A DNA stretch of 64,000 bases, from the NCBI RefSeq assembly GCF_013334205.1, contig NZ_CP054424.1, positions 2,128,001-2,192,000 on the forward strand, written 5' to 3'. A model generated the notes under the pieces. It was given only the letters and a program-made list of their open reading frames with translations, was not told the origin of the DNA and did not search any database. Within the stretch, counting starts at the first letter, position 1. Every line of letters starts with the position of its first letter. The stretch is from Rhodoferax sp. BAB1. GTDB taxonomy: Bacteria; Pseudomonadota; Gammaproteobacteria; Burkholderiales; Burkholderiaceae_C. The translations under genes were made by a program, and so were the position numbers. This document shows, one piece after another, positions 29,775 to 42,791 of this stretch.

Positions 29775-30897
29775 GGGCCCAACCATCCTCGCACCAGGCC
29801 TGCAGCAGTTCGCGCGCGTCGGCGCTGGCGCGCGCCACCTCGGCCGCGCCCAGGCCACGCTGGTCGGCCAGCTGGTGCATCAGTGTGGCGTCGCGGCCGG
29901 AGGCGCGGTAGCTCTCGCCATTGATGAACACATGGTGCGCGTCATAGAGCATGCGGGTGCGCCGGTCCAGCGCCACGCCCCAGCGCCCCCTGGGCACGGC
30001 GCCCGCCTCGAACCAGACATGGGCCTTGGGTTCGCTCAGGGTCTCGCCCAGGGCCCGTGTCAGCGCCAGCGGGTCCTTCAGCACCTGCTGCAGGGCCTGC
30101 CGTGCAAAACGCGCCATGGCGGCCGGCATGGCGGCCGGCGCCGGCACGGCCGGCTGACGCGGATCCCGGTAAAACGTGTCGCCCACGGCCTCGGCCGCAT
30201 CCTCGGCCAGGCGCTGCAGCAGATCCTGCGCCAGTTCACCCGCCTTGGGCGAACGAAAGCCGATGGAATAGGTCATGCAGTCACCGCCCACGGCCACCCC
30301 GTCGTGGGCATAGTGCGGCGGCAGGTAGAGCATGTCGCCGGGCTCCAGCACGAATTCCTGCTCGGGCTGGAAATTCGCCAGGATCTTGACCGGCATGCCC
30401 GGCTTGAGGCTCAGGTCCTGCTGGCGACCGATGCGCCAGCGCCGTTGGCCCTGAGCCTGCAGCAGGAAAACGTCGTAGTTGTCGAAGTGCGGCCCCACGC
30501 CACCGCCGTCGCTGGCGTAGCTGATCATGAGGTCATCGAGCCGCGCATCGGGAATGAAGCGGAAACGGTTCATCAGGCCGTGGATGGCATCGCTGTGCAG
30601 GTCCACGCCCTGCACCAGCAGGGTCCATTCGGGCGTCTTGAGCGCGGGCAGCGCGCGCCGCGCAAATGGCCCGTGCTGCAGGCTCCAGGCCTCCTTGCCG
30701 CGCTGGCGCTGCAGCGTGACCAAACGCGACTCCACCTCCTCGCGCGCGGCCAGCTCGAACAGCTCACTGCGCGCCAGCAGCGGCGCAAAGCCGGGGATCG
30801 CCTGGCGCACCAGCAGCGGCTTCTTGTGCCAGTAGCGCTTCATGAAAACTTCGGGGCTGATCCCGCCCAGCAGGGGCAAAGTTTGTTTGACGTCCAT
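29764..30897 (-). CDS. roxA: Cupin/JmjC ribosomal oxygenase (RoxA/YcfD family)
   Basis: A 377-residue Fe(II)/2-oxoglutarate oxygenase. E. coli YcfD hydroxylates Arg81 of ribosomal protein L16. The metal triad is visible: His137 and Asp139 in GPHFDNYDVF and His198 in PPHYAHDG, with the 2OG-binding strand ending in the Arg-rich GQRRWRIGRQQ. N-terminal LGGISPEVFMKRYWHKKPLL matches the family's start. A C-terminal winged-helix-like and dimerisation region follows. The terminal Cys of the protein is at its very C-terminus. Divergent from the SlyD-like gene across 228 bp that contain repeats. Confidence 0.92.
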   Translation of the reverse strand: MDVKQTLPLLGGISPEVFMKRYWHKKPLLVRQAIPGFAPLLARSELFELAAREEVESRLVTLQRQRGKEAWSLQHGPFARRALPALKTPEWTLLVQGVDLHSDAIHGLMNRFRFIPDARLDDLMISYASDGGGVGPHFDNYDVFLLQAQGQRRWRIGRQQDLSLKPGMPVKILANFQPEQEFVLEPGDMLYLPPHYAHDGVAVGGDCMTYSIGFRSPKAGELAQDLLQRLAEDAAEAVGDTFYRDPRQPAVPAPAAMPAAMARFARQALQQVLKDPLALTRALGETLSEPKAHVWFEAGAVPRGRWGVALDRRTRMLYDAHHVFINGESYRASGRDATLMHQLADQRGLGAAEVARASADARELLQAWCEDGWAHAC

Positions 30898-30942
30898 GGG
30901 GAGAACTGTAATGGATACGCACTACTGAACCAACCCAGGGCT

Positions 30943-31105
30943 CCCGCGAAACCGGCTTTGCCGGGCCGCTGGGAGCGCCCCTTGAGGGGCTGAGGCCTGC
31001 GGCTCCGAGCCTGCCTGCGCAGGCTCGGACAGGCCGAAGAGACTGAGCCTCTGGCGTAGTCACCGGGCGAGCTACACGCAGTGAGCGAGTGTCGGGGGGA
31101 GCGAT
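30943..31105. repeat. Dispersed intergenic repeat, family B copy 1
   Basis: Shares with copy 2 (31697-31790) the 22-bp block starting accggctttgccggg (30951-30972) and the 16-bp gctacacgcagtgagc (31071-31086), followed by a G run then agc. Differs by an insertion of about 70 bp with internal inverted repeats (gagcctg/caggctc, 31007-31027). Confidence 0.7.
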
Positions 31106-31125
31106 TTGCGCGACAATTCTGCCTT

Positions 31126-31659
31126 ATGGACATCAATCAGCAATGCGTGGTCGCCCTGACCTGGACGCTCACGGACACCCTTGAGGAAGAACTCGACGTG
31201 CTCGACGAGCCAGTCGAGTTCTTGATCGGCGGCGAGGACCTTTTCAAGAAAATCGAGGACGCCCTGCAAGGCCACGGCGTCGGCGCCACCGTGGCGCTGC
31301 AGCTCGAACCCGAGGAAGCCTTCGGCGACTACCAGGAGCAACTTCTCTTTCTGGAAAAACGGGAGCTCTTTCCGCCTGAACTTGAGGAAGGCATGACCCT
31401 TGAGGGCTCGGCCCTGCCCCCGGGTTGCAACCCCGAAGCCCCCAAGGACGCGCTTTACACCGTCACCGAGATTTATCCCGAGCACGTGGTGCTCGACGGC
31501 AACCACCCGCTGGCCGGCATCGCGCTGCGACTGCGCCTCAAGGTGGAAGCCGTGCGTGAAGCCACCGAAGAGGAAATCGGCCGCGGCACGGCCGGCACCG
31601 GCTTTTTCCGTATCGCCCCGCCGCACGAACACGGCCCCGGCAGCAGCAGCGTTCACTGA
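31126..31659 (+). CDS. FKBP-type peptidyl-prolyl cis-trans isomerase, SlyD-like
   Basis: A 177-residue PPIase. The FKBP part (residues 1-85 and 135-165) contains GHGVGATVALQLEPEEAFGDY, and the inserted flap has LYTVTEIYPEHVVLDGNHPLAGIALRLRL with the SlyD hallmark DGNHPLAG and REATEEEI at its end. The E. coli SlyD His-rich metal tail is absent; the C-terminus ends HEHGPGSSSVH. It may therefore act as chaperone-isomerase without nickel delivery. Start ATG 31126. Alone between two repeat copies, no neighbours in an operon. Confidence 0.88.
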   Translation: MDINQQCVVALTWTLTDTLEEELDVLDEPVEFLIGGEDLFKKIEDALQGHGVGATVALQLEPEEAFGDYQEQLLFLEKRELFPPELEEGMTLEGSALPPGCNPEAPKDALYTVTEIYPEHVVLDGNHPLAGIALRLRLKVEAVREATEEEIGRGTAGTGFFRIAPPHEHGPGSSSVH

Positions 31660-31696
31660 CACCACAAGAGCAGCACCAGCAGGGACTTCAACCGGG

Positions 31697-31790
31697 GAAC
31701 GCCGCGGAACCGGCTTTGCCGGGCCGCTGGCGTTGTCCCCTGAGGGGAAAGACGGCTACACGCAGTGAGCCGTAACAGGGGGGAGCTAAT
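31697..31790. repeat. Dispersed intergenic repeat, family B copy 2
   Basis: Same 22-bp block (31709-31730) and 16-bp block (31755-31770) as copy 1, same orientation, in the convergent gap between the SlyD-like gene and dut. Its last bases overlap the dut stop codon (31786-31788). Confidence 0.7.
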
Positions 31791-32235
31791 TCTTCCCGGT
31801 CGAACCGTAGCCGCCGGCGCCACGCTCGGTGGCGGCGGGGAATTCACTCACCACGTTGAACTGCGCCTGCAGCACCGGCACCACAACCAGCTGCGCGATG
31901 CGCTCCATCGGTTCGATGGTGAAGGCCGTGGGGCTGCGGTTCCAGGCGCTGACCATGAGCTGACCCTGGTAGTCGCTGTCGATCAGGCCGACCAGGTTAC
32001 CCAGCACGATGCCGTGCTTGTGGCCCAGGCCCGAGCGCGGCAGGATCAGCGCCGCATAACCGGGATCGGCCAGGTGGATGGCGATGCCCGTGGGGATCAG
32101 CTGCCAAGCATTGGGCAGCAGGGTCACGGCCTCGTGGATACAGGCCCGCAGGTCCAGGCCGGCGCTGCCGGGCGTTGCATAAGCAGGCAATTGATCCGCC
32201 ATGCGCGGATCGAGGATCTTGACGTCGATGTTCAT
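31786..32235 (-). CDS. dut: dUTP diphosphatase
   Basis: Trimeric dUTPase (149 residues) hydrolysing dUTP to dUMP, keeping uracil out of DNA and feeding thymidylate synthesis. All five motifs are present: GSAGLDLRA (motif 1), [13 protein letters not shown] (motif 3, the usual motif 2 region ALILPRSG), [23 protein letters not shown] and the C-terminal flexible [10 protein letters not shown]. The ATG 32235 gives [12 protein letters not shown], the family start. Eighteen bp downstream of coaBC, a common pair. Confidence 0.97.
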   Translation of the reverse strand: MNIDVKILDPRMADQLPAYATPGSAGLDLRACIHEAVTLLPNAWQLIPTGIAIHLADPGYAALILPRSGLGHKHGIVLGNLVGLIDSDYQGQLMVSAWNRSPTAFTIEPMERIAQLVVVPVLQAQFNVVSEFPAATERGAGGYGSTGKN

Positions 32236-32253
32236 GGTGTCGTTCAGGGGGAA

Positions 32254-35260
<3,007 letters not shown>

Positions 35261-35271
35261 GGACACGCACC

Positions 35272-36129
<858 letters not shown>

Positions 36130-36145
36130 CCCGATCCAGACCGCC

Positions 36146-37766
<1,621 letters not shown>

Positions 37767-37768
37767 AT

Positions 37769-37846
37769 GGCCCCCACGGTCGCCCATTGCATGTTGCTCT
37801 CTGCCCCCCGAGGGGGCCGCATTTTGCCTTGGGACGGCCCGGCGGC
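37769..37846. repeat. Dispersed intergenic repeat, family A copy 1
   Basis: Starts 2 bp after the eno stop. Blocks ggcccccacg, tgccccccgagggggccg and ccttgggacggcccggcggc match, in reverse complement, the segment 58371-58444 at the start of the miaA frame. The central ccccccgaggggg is itself nearly palindromic. Confidence 0.7.
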
Positions 37847-37871
37847 AAAACGGGCCTCAGAAAGGTAAGCA

Positions 37872-38147
37872 TTGGGAACTCGTTTCGTCCCGGCCATCCT
37901 GATCACCCTGCTCGTGGTCCTGCACGCGCAGCTGTGGTTTGGCCGGGGCAGCGTGCCCAATGTGAACCGCATGGTGCTCGAGCTCGAAGCCCAGAAGCAG
38001 AAGAATGCACAGGCCCAGCTGGTCAACGACCGGCTGGTGGCCGACGTGCAGGACCTGCGCGAGGGTCTGGAGATGGTGGAAGAAAAGGCCAGGCTGGAGC
38101 TGGGCATGGTCAAGCCCAACGAGATCTACGTCCAGATCGCCAAATAA
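37872..38147 (+). CDS. ftsB: Cell division protein FtsB
   Basis: A 91-residue bitopic protein of the FtsQBL divisome complex. TM helix about residues 8-26 (ILITLLVVLHAQLWF), then a coiled coil of leucine/asparagine heptads (about 33-75, MVLELEAQKQKNAQAQLVNDRL) and the conserved glycine/acid C-terminal region with ARLELGMVKPNEIYVQI, typical of FtsB. Start codon TTG 37872 with AAAGGTAA just upstream. Linked to eno as in E. coli. Confidence 0.92.
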   Translation: MGTRFVPAILITLLVVLHAQLWFGRGSVPNVNRMVLELEAQKQKNAQAQLVNDRLVADVQDLREGLEMVEEKARLELGMVKPNEIYVQIAK

Positions 38148-38154
38148 GGCCGTG

Positions 38155-38568
38155 ATGAAGATCGCCGTCGTCGGCGCCCCCGCGACCGGCAAGACCCGCC
38201 TGGCCCAGGATCTGGCCCGGCACCTGCCCGAGCTGCAGGTCAGCGACGCACCCTCCCCTGAAACACTGACACCCGGCAGCTACGCCCATGTCCTGCTCAT
38301 GGGCCTGGACCTGCCGGGCAGCACGGCCGCACAGCAGGCCGCGGATGCCCACCTGCGTGCGCAACTGGCCGCAGACGGTGTGGCTTATGGCGTGGTGTAC
38401 GGACTCGGCCCGCAGCGCCTGCGTGCCGCGCTGCGCCTGATCGCCCCGCAGGACGGCCCACCGCCGCGCTGGACCGGCCCTTGCGAACGCTGCGCCGATC
38501 CAGAATGTGAACTGAGGTTGTTTACTGGACTACTGAACTCGAAGGCGGCTGGTCGCCCGCCGTCGTGA
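38155..38568 (+). CDS. Small P-loop NTPase-like protein
   Basis: A 137-residue protein of unrecognised family. N-terminal strand and P-loop MKIAVVGAPATGKTRLAQDL (GAPATGKT, residues 7-14) with a helix after it. Then a region without a clear Walker B, though LLMGLDLP may serve. C-terminal Cys pattern CERCADPEC (C-x2-C-x4-C) suggests a metal site or a disulfide. Overlaps the end of convergent hslO by 47 bp; begins 8 bp after the ftsB stop. Burkholderiales genomes carry a similar small ORF near ftsB, in my recollection, but I cannot name it. Alternative start GTG 38152. Confidence 0.6.
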   Translation: MKIAVVGAPATGKTRLAQDLARHLPELQVSDAPSPETLTPGSYAHVLLMGLDLPGSTAAQQAADAHLRAQLAADGVAYGVVYGLGPQRLRAALRLIAPQDGPPPRWTGPCERCADPECELRLFTGLLNSKAAGRPPS

Positions 38569-39508
38569 ACAGCTGCGTGGTGTCGATGGTGTCGAAGCGG
38601 TAGTTGGCACCGCAGAACTCGCAGTCCACCATGATCACGCCGCGCTCGGCCAGGATCTCGCGGGCCTCGATCTCGCCCAGCCCCTGGATCATGCGACCCA
38701 CGCGCTCGCGGCTGCAGGTGCAGGCAAAACGCGGCGCGGTTTCGCCGGCATGCGGCATGAAACGCTGCAGCTTCTCCTCCCAGAACAGGCGGCGCAGGAT
38801 GGTCTCCACATCCAGCGTCAGCAACTCCTCGCGCTTGAGGCTGGACGCCAGGGTAGCGATGCGGTTGTAGTGCTCCAGCATCTCGGCCTCGTACAACTCG
38901 GCCTCGGCCGGCTGCTGGCCGGCCAGGTTGCCCATGCCCTCGATGGGCAGGCGCTGGATCAGCAGGCCCGCAGCCACCTTGTCGTCAGCCGCCAGCACCA
39001 GCACCGTTTCGAGCTGCTCGCTCTGGCGCATGTAAAGCTGCAGGGCCTCGGCCAGGTTGTGCACGGACTGGCCGTCGGCACCGGAGAGCGGCACCACACC
39101 CTGGTAGGGCTGCTGGCCGGGCTGGCGATCCTGGGGGTCGAGCGTGACGGCAAAGCGGCCCAGTCCATTCACATTGAGCATGGCTCGCAGACCGGCATCA
39201 TCGGGCACCGGGCCCTGCACCGTAGCGGTGGCGCGCAGGCTGAGGTCGGACTGCACCTCGGCCACGGCCAGCTTGACCGGCCCGTCGCCATAGACCTGCA
39301 GGATCAGCGCGCCGTTGAACTTGATGTTGGACTGCATCAGCGCCCCGGCCGCCACCATCTCGCCCAGCAGGGCCTGCACCGGCGGCGCATAGGCCCCGGT
39401 GCTGCTCTGCGCGCGGCGCTTGAGGATCTCGGTCCAGGCGTCGGTCAGGCGCACGACCATGCCGCGTACCGGCAGGCCTTCGAAAAGAAATTTATGGAGT
39501 TCGGACAT
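38522..39508 (-). CDS. hslO: Hsp33 redox-regulated chaperone
   Basis: Holdase activated by oxidative stress (328 residues). N-terminal fold: FLFEGLPVRGMVVRL, GALILQVYGDGPVKLAVAE. Linker then the zinc domain with the four Cys: CTC in RFACTCSRERV and CEFC in VDCEFCGANYRF (CxC...CxxC). The acidic tail is long (TTAGDQPPSSSVVQ). ATG 39508. Followed by, in the reverse sense, the gamma-carbonic-anhydrase-like gene 15 bp upstream. Confidence 0.95.
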   Translation of the reverse strand: MSELHKFLFEGLPVRGMVVRLTDAWTEILKRRAQSSTGAYAPPVQALLGEMVAAGALMQSNIKFNGALILQVYGDGPVKLAVAEVQSDLSLRATATVQGPVPDDAGLRAMLNVNGLGRFAVTLDPQDRQPGQQPYQGVVPLSGADGQSVHNLAEALQLYMRQSEQLETVLVLAADDKVAAGLLIQRLPIEGMGNLAGQQPAEAELYEAEMLEHYNRIATLASSLKREELLTLDVETILRRLFWEEKLQRFMPHAGETAPRFACTCSRERVGRMIQGLGEIEAREILAERGVIMVDCEFCGANYRFDTIDTTQLFTTAGDQPPSSSVVQ

Positions 39509-39523
39509 GCAAGGATTTGGGGC

Positions 39524-40048
39524 TCAGCCGATTTTCTTCAAGCCCTTGCGGAAGCGCTCGGCGTTGGCGATGTAGTGTTGGGCAATACGCTGCAGGCCTG
39601 CGATCTGCTCGGGCGACAGCTGCTTCACGGCCTTGGCCGGGCTGCCCAGGATCATGGAGCCATCCGGGAACTCCTTGCCCTCGGTCACCAGCGAGCCCGC
39701 CCCCACCAGGCAGTTCTTGCCGATCTTGGCGTGGTTCAGCACCACGGCCCCGATGCCGATCAGCGAGCCGTCGCCCACGGTGCAGCCGTGCAGCATGACC
39801 TGGTGACCCACCGACACGTTCTCGCCCAGGACCAGCGGCACGCCTTCGTCGGCATGCAGCACGCTGGCATCCTGGATGTTGGAGTTGCGGCCGATGTGGA
39901 TGTGTTCGCTGTCACCGCGGATGACGGTACCAAACCAGACGCTGACGTTATCTTCCAGGGTCACCTTGCCGATGACTTGGGCGCTGTCGGCGACATAGGC
40001 GTTTTTGCCTAACACTGGTGCTTTACCGTCGAGTTCGTAGATGGCCAT
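39524..40048 (-). CDS. Gamma-carbonic anhydrase family protein (PaaY/YrdA-like)
   Basis: A 174-residue left-handed beta-helix hexapeptide-repeat protein. Repeat turns include VIGKVTLEDNVSVWFGTVIRGD, IGRNSNIQDASVLHADEG and VSVGHQVMLHGCTVGDGSLIGIGAVVLN. The two His clusters (DSEHIHIG, SVGHQVMLHGC) are positioned like the zinc ligands of Cam-type gamma-carbonic anhydrases. Often annotated 'gamma carbonic anhydrase family'; activity is variable across the family. ATG 40048 (MAIYELDGKAPV). 15 bp before hslO on the same strand. Confidence 0.88.
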   Translation of the reverse strand: MAIYELDGKAPVLGKNAYVADSAQVIGKVTLEDNVSVWFGTVIRGDSEHIHIGRNSNIQDASVLHADEGVPLVLGENVSVGHQVMLHGCTVGDGSLIGIGAVVLNHAKIGKNCLVGAGSLVTEGKEFPDGSMILGSPAKAVKQLSPEQIAGLQRIAQHYIANAERFRKGLKKIG

Positions 40049-40140
40049 TTTCTTGTTCCGTCTTTGGTTTTCTGGGGCTAAGGGGGATTGTAAGGAGGCT
40101 TGGTTTTCCTTCGTTGGTTGCGGGCTTGTGATCGTGGCAA

Positions 40141-40664
40141 GCCGGGTCTCGCCCCGGCGGGCGAGGTACTTTTCTTTGCTTCGCCAAAGCAAAGTACCCA
40201 AAAGAAAGGCGAGCCGAAGTCAGGGCCCCTGCGGGGTACCTTGCGCTGCTCGCATCGGGCGGGGTCGGGCTAAACTCGCTGCGCTCAGACAACGCCCGCC
40301 CTGATCCGCCCGCTGCTGCGCTGCTCAGCCCTGCCACACGGCATAGGGCTCCGAACAGCCAATACCGATAGCCAACAGCCGAACTCCACAAGGACGCGCC
40401 ATGGCGCGTCCTTGTTGTTTCTGGTTTTGGTTTTGGTCTCCGGTTCCCCATTGCCGTGAGAGGAGGCGAGTAGCGCAGGCCAGGGCGGAATAAGAAGTGC
40501 AGATGTCTGAGCGTAGCGAGTTTCTGCACTTCCCGCACTGGCCGAGCAACGCAGCGTGCCCTGCGCACAGCGCAGGGACGACGCACCCGGCTCGCCTTTT
40601 CTTTGGTGACTTTCTTTTGGCGAAGCAAAAGAAAGTTACTGCCCTGCCGGGGGCACATCCCGGC
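40141..40664. repeat. 524-bp element with ~76-bp terminal inverted repeats (MITE-like)
   Basis: Left arm 40141-40216 and right arm 40588-40664 are reverse complements with few changes; each arm also folds on itself (ctttgctt...aaagcaaag). The body holds a 28-bp perfect palindrome (40388-40415). Occupies nearly all of the 653-bp gap between the gamma-CA and DUF455 genes. No transposase and no convincing coding region. Confidence 0.75.
40388..40415. terminator. 28-bp perfect palindrome followed by T-rich tract
   Basis: Arms acaaggacgcgcc and ggcgcgtccttgt around a central at. Plus-strand continuation tgtttctggttttgg is T-rich, so it can act as an intrinsic terminator inside the repeat element. 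Confidence 0.45.
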
Positions 40665-40701
40665 AATGCCACGCCAGCAAGGCGATCAACTTAACGGAAG
40701 T

Positions 40702-41481
40702 TCAGTCCGCCTGCAGGGCCGACAACTCGGCATCGCTGAACCCAGCAGCCCGCCGCGCATCCAGATTAAACGGCCTCTTCAACTTAGGCGCCTCGTACTT
40801 CACCACCAGCTCCGCATAAGTCACCACAGGCTCCAGCCCCCGCTCCCCACAAGCCCACGCATACCACCGGTTCCCAGTGGAAACATGCCCAATCTCATCC
40901 CGCAAGATGATGTCCAGGATCTCCCCGGCACGATGATCGCCAATCGACACCAGCTTGGTCTTCACCGCCGGTGAGGCATCCAGCCCCCGTGCCTCCAGCG
41001 TACGCGGCACCAGCGCCACCCGTGCCAGCAGGTCACCCTTGGTCCGCTCCGCCATCGACCACAGACCGTCGTGGGCCGGGAAGTCGCCGTAATCAAAGCC
41101 CAGGGTCAGCAGATGGTTGCGCAACAGGGTGAAGTGGTACGCCTCCTCGAAGGCCACCTGCAGCCAGTCGCGGTAGAAGGCCTCGGGCAGGCCGGCGAAG
41201 CGCCAGCAGATGTCCAGCGCCAGGTCGATGGCGTTGCGTTCGATGTGGACGATGGAGTGCACCAGGGCGGCGTGGCCGCGCGGGGTGGCGAGCGAGCCGG
41301 TCTTGATCTGGGTGTGGGGCAGCAAGGGCGGGCGCGCGCTGCGACCGGGCACGCCGGGCGGTTCGGCGAACACGCGTGCGCAGGCTATGGGGCCGGTGCG
41401 GTCCAGCGCGGTGACACCGGCGGCCTTGGCCACGGGGTCGGCCAGGGCCAGCAGTTCGAGGCAGCGTGCGCGCAGTTCCAT
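40702..41481 (-). CDS. DUF455 family ferritin-like protein
   Basis: A 259-residue helical protein, member of the DUF455 group of ferritin-like diiron-type folds. Relevant motifs: HSIVHIERNAIDLALDICWRF and FEEAYHFTLLRNHLLTLG (E-x2-H), the second pair RAGEILDIILRDEIGHVSTGNRWY with an E-x6-E-x2-H pattern. Metal-binding residues are therefore intact. No reaction known. The C-terminal LKRPFNLDARRAAGFSDAEL is typical. ATG 41481. Downstream lies the 524-bp element. Confidence 0.85.
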   Translation of the reverse strand: MELRARCLELLALADPVAKAAGVTALDRTGPIACARVFAEPPGVPGRSARPPLLPHTQIKTGSLATPRGHAALVHSIVHIERNAIDLALDICWRFAGLPEAFYRDWLQVAFEEAYHFTLLRNHLLTLGFDYGDFPAHDGLWSMAERTKGDLLARVALVPRTLEARGLDASPAVKTKLVSIGDHRAGEILDIILRDEIGHVSTGNRWYAWACGERGLEPVVTYAELVVKYEAPKLKRPFNLDARRAAGFSDAELSALQAD

Positions 41482-41531
41482 TGTGGCGAAATTATCCCCC
41501 TAGAATGCCGAGGAACCCTCGCAGCACCTCT

Positions 41532-42791
41532 ATGACCACGCCCTCCGAAGCCTCCGCCCCGCCGGCCACCGGCGACCAGACCGCCATTGCCCGCCAGGCC
41601 ATCCTGGACGAGGCGCGCAACGTCATCGGCTACGAGCTCTACGACCGCTCGCTGGGCGCCGAAGCGCACACCGCCGCCAGCGACGCCGAACTGCTGTTCA
41701 ACGTGCTCTCGCACGCCGAGCACCAGGCGCTCATGGGTCGCAAGACCATGTTCATCAACTGCACGCACGAGAGCCTGGCCGGGCGGCACCTGGAGCTGAT
41801 CCATCCCGAGCGTGTGGTGCTGGAGATCCCGCCGCTGGACGGGAACAGCCCGGCCGAAATCGAGGCACGCCTGCCCATGCTGATGGAGGTGAAACGCAAG
41901 GGCTTCCGCCTGGCCTTCAGCCAGACCATGCTCACCCGCCCTTATGCGAGCTGGCTGCCGCTGGCCAGCTACATCAAGCTGGACATGTCGCAGCTCAAGC
42001 CAGAGCTGATCGAACCGCTGGTGAAGTTCGCACAGAAGCACAGCACGGCCAAGCTGATTGCCGAAAAGGTGGAGACGGCCGCGCAGCACGAACTCGCAGC
42101 CCAGCACGGCATCAAGCTGTTCCAGGGTTACTGGTTCGCCACACCGGTGCTGGTCAAGGGCCAGACCCTGCGGCCGGCGCAGGCGAACATCATCCAGCTC
42201 ATCAACCTGGTGCGCCGCCAGGCCGAGGTGGGCGAGATCGAGGCGCTGCTCAAGCGCGACCCCACGCTCTCCTTCAACCTGCTGCGTTTCATCAATTCGG
42301 CCGGTTTCGGCCTGAGCTGCGAGATCACCTCCTTCCGCCACGCGGTGATGATCCTGGGCATGCAGAAGCTGTTCCGCTGGGCCGCGCTGCTGATGACCAC
42401 CTCGCGCGTGGGCGGTACCGCACCGGCCGTGGGCCAGATGGCGGTGGTGCGCGGCCGGCTCATGGAGCTGCTGGCCGCCGAACTGCTGCCACCCGAGGAG
42501 GCTGACGACGCCTTCGTGGTCGGCGTGTTCTCGCTGCTCGACACCATGCTGGGCCTGCCCATGGCGCAGGCGCTGGAATCGATCTCGCTGTCGTCCCATG
42601 TGACGGACGCGCTGTTGCAGCGCAAAGGCATGTTCGCGCCCTTCCTGGAGCTGACCCTGGCCTGCGAGTCGGCCGACGAAGCGGCCTTTGCCCGCGCGGC
42701 CACCCAGTTGCACCTCTCCAACCACCAGGTCAACTGGGCCCACCTGCAGGCCCTGAGCTGGGCCGAGAACCTGGACCCGGCCTCGGCCTAG
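41532..42791 (+). CDS. EAL-HDOD (YuxH-type) signalling protein with degenerate EAL
   Basis: A 419-residue two-domain protein. EAL-like part, residues about 10-215: NVIGYELYDRS replaces the canonical E-A-L with E-L-Y, and the metal-binding DDFG is absent (GFRLAFSQTM stands there), while YIKLD and LIAEKVETAAQ and FQGYWF are kept; therefore no c-di-GMP hydrolysis expected. HDOD part, about 215-405: LVRRQAEVGEIEALLKRDPTLSFNLLRFINSAGFG, matching the family. Such proteins bind or relay signals rather than catalyse. Start ATG 41532 lies just after a TAGAAT hexamer (41502-41507). Stop shares CTAG with the convergent GST gene. Confidence 0.88.
   Translation: MTTPSEASAPPATGDQTAIARQAILDEARNVIGYELYDRSLGAEAHTAASDAELLFNVLSHAEHQALMGRKTMFINCTHESLAGRHLELIHPERVVLEIPPLDGNSPAEIEARLPMLMEVKRKGFRLAFSQTMLTRPYASWLPLASYIKLDMSQLKPELIEPLVKFAQKHSTAKLIAEKVETAAQHELAAQHGIKLFQGYWFATPVLVKGQTLRPAQANIIQLINLVRRQAEVGEIEALLKRDPTLSFNLLRFINSAGFGLSCEITSFRHAVMILGMQKLFRWAALLMTTSRVGGTAPAVGQMAVVRGRLMELLAAELLPPEEADDAFVVGVFSLLDTMLGLPMAQALESISLSSHVTDALLQRKGMFAPFLELTLACESADEAAFARAATQLHLSNHQVNWAHLQALSWAENLDPASA

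Noticed and set aside
40049..40140. Possible riboswitch or small RNA in the gap upstream of the gamma-CA gene
   Set aside because: No conserved aptamer structure was found by eye; the bases belong to ordinary leader and element edge.
40023..40658. 211-residue minus-strand frame through the 524-bp element
   Set aside because: Reads SNFLLLRQKKVTKEKA and ALSERSEF; of the kind seen as spurious proteins derived from repeated intergenic DNA, and it runs into the gamma-CA gene.
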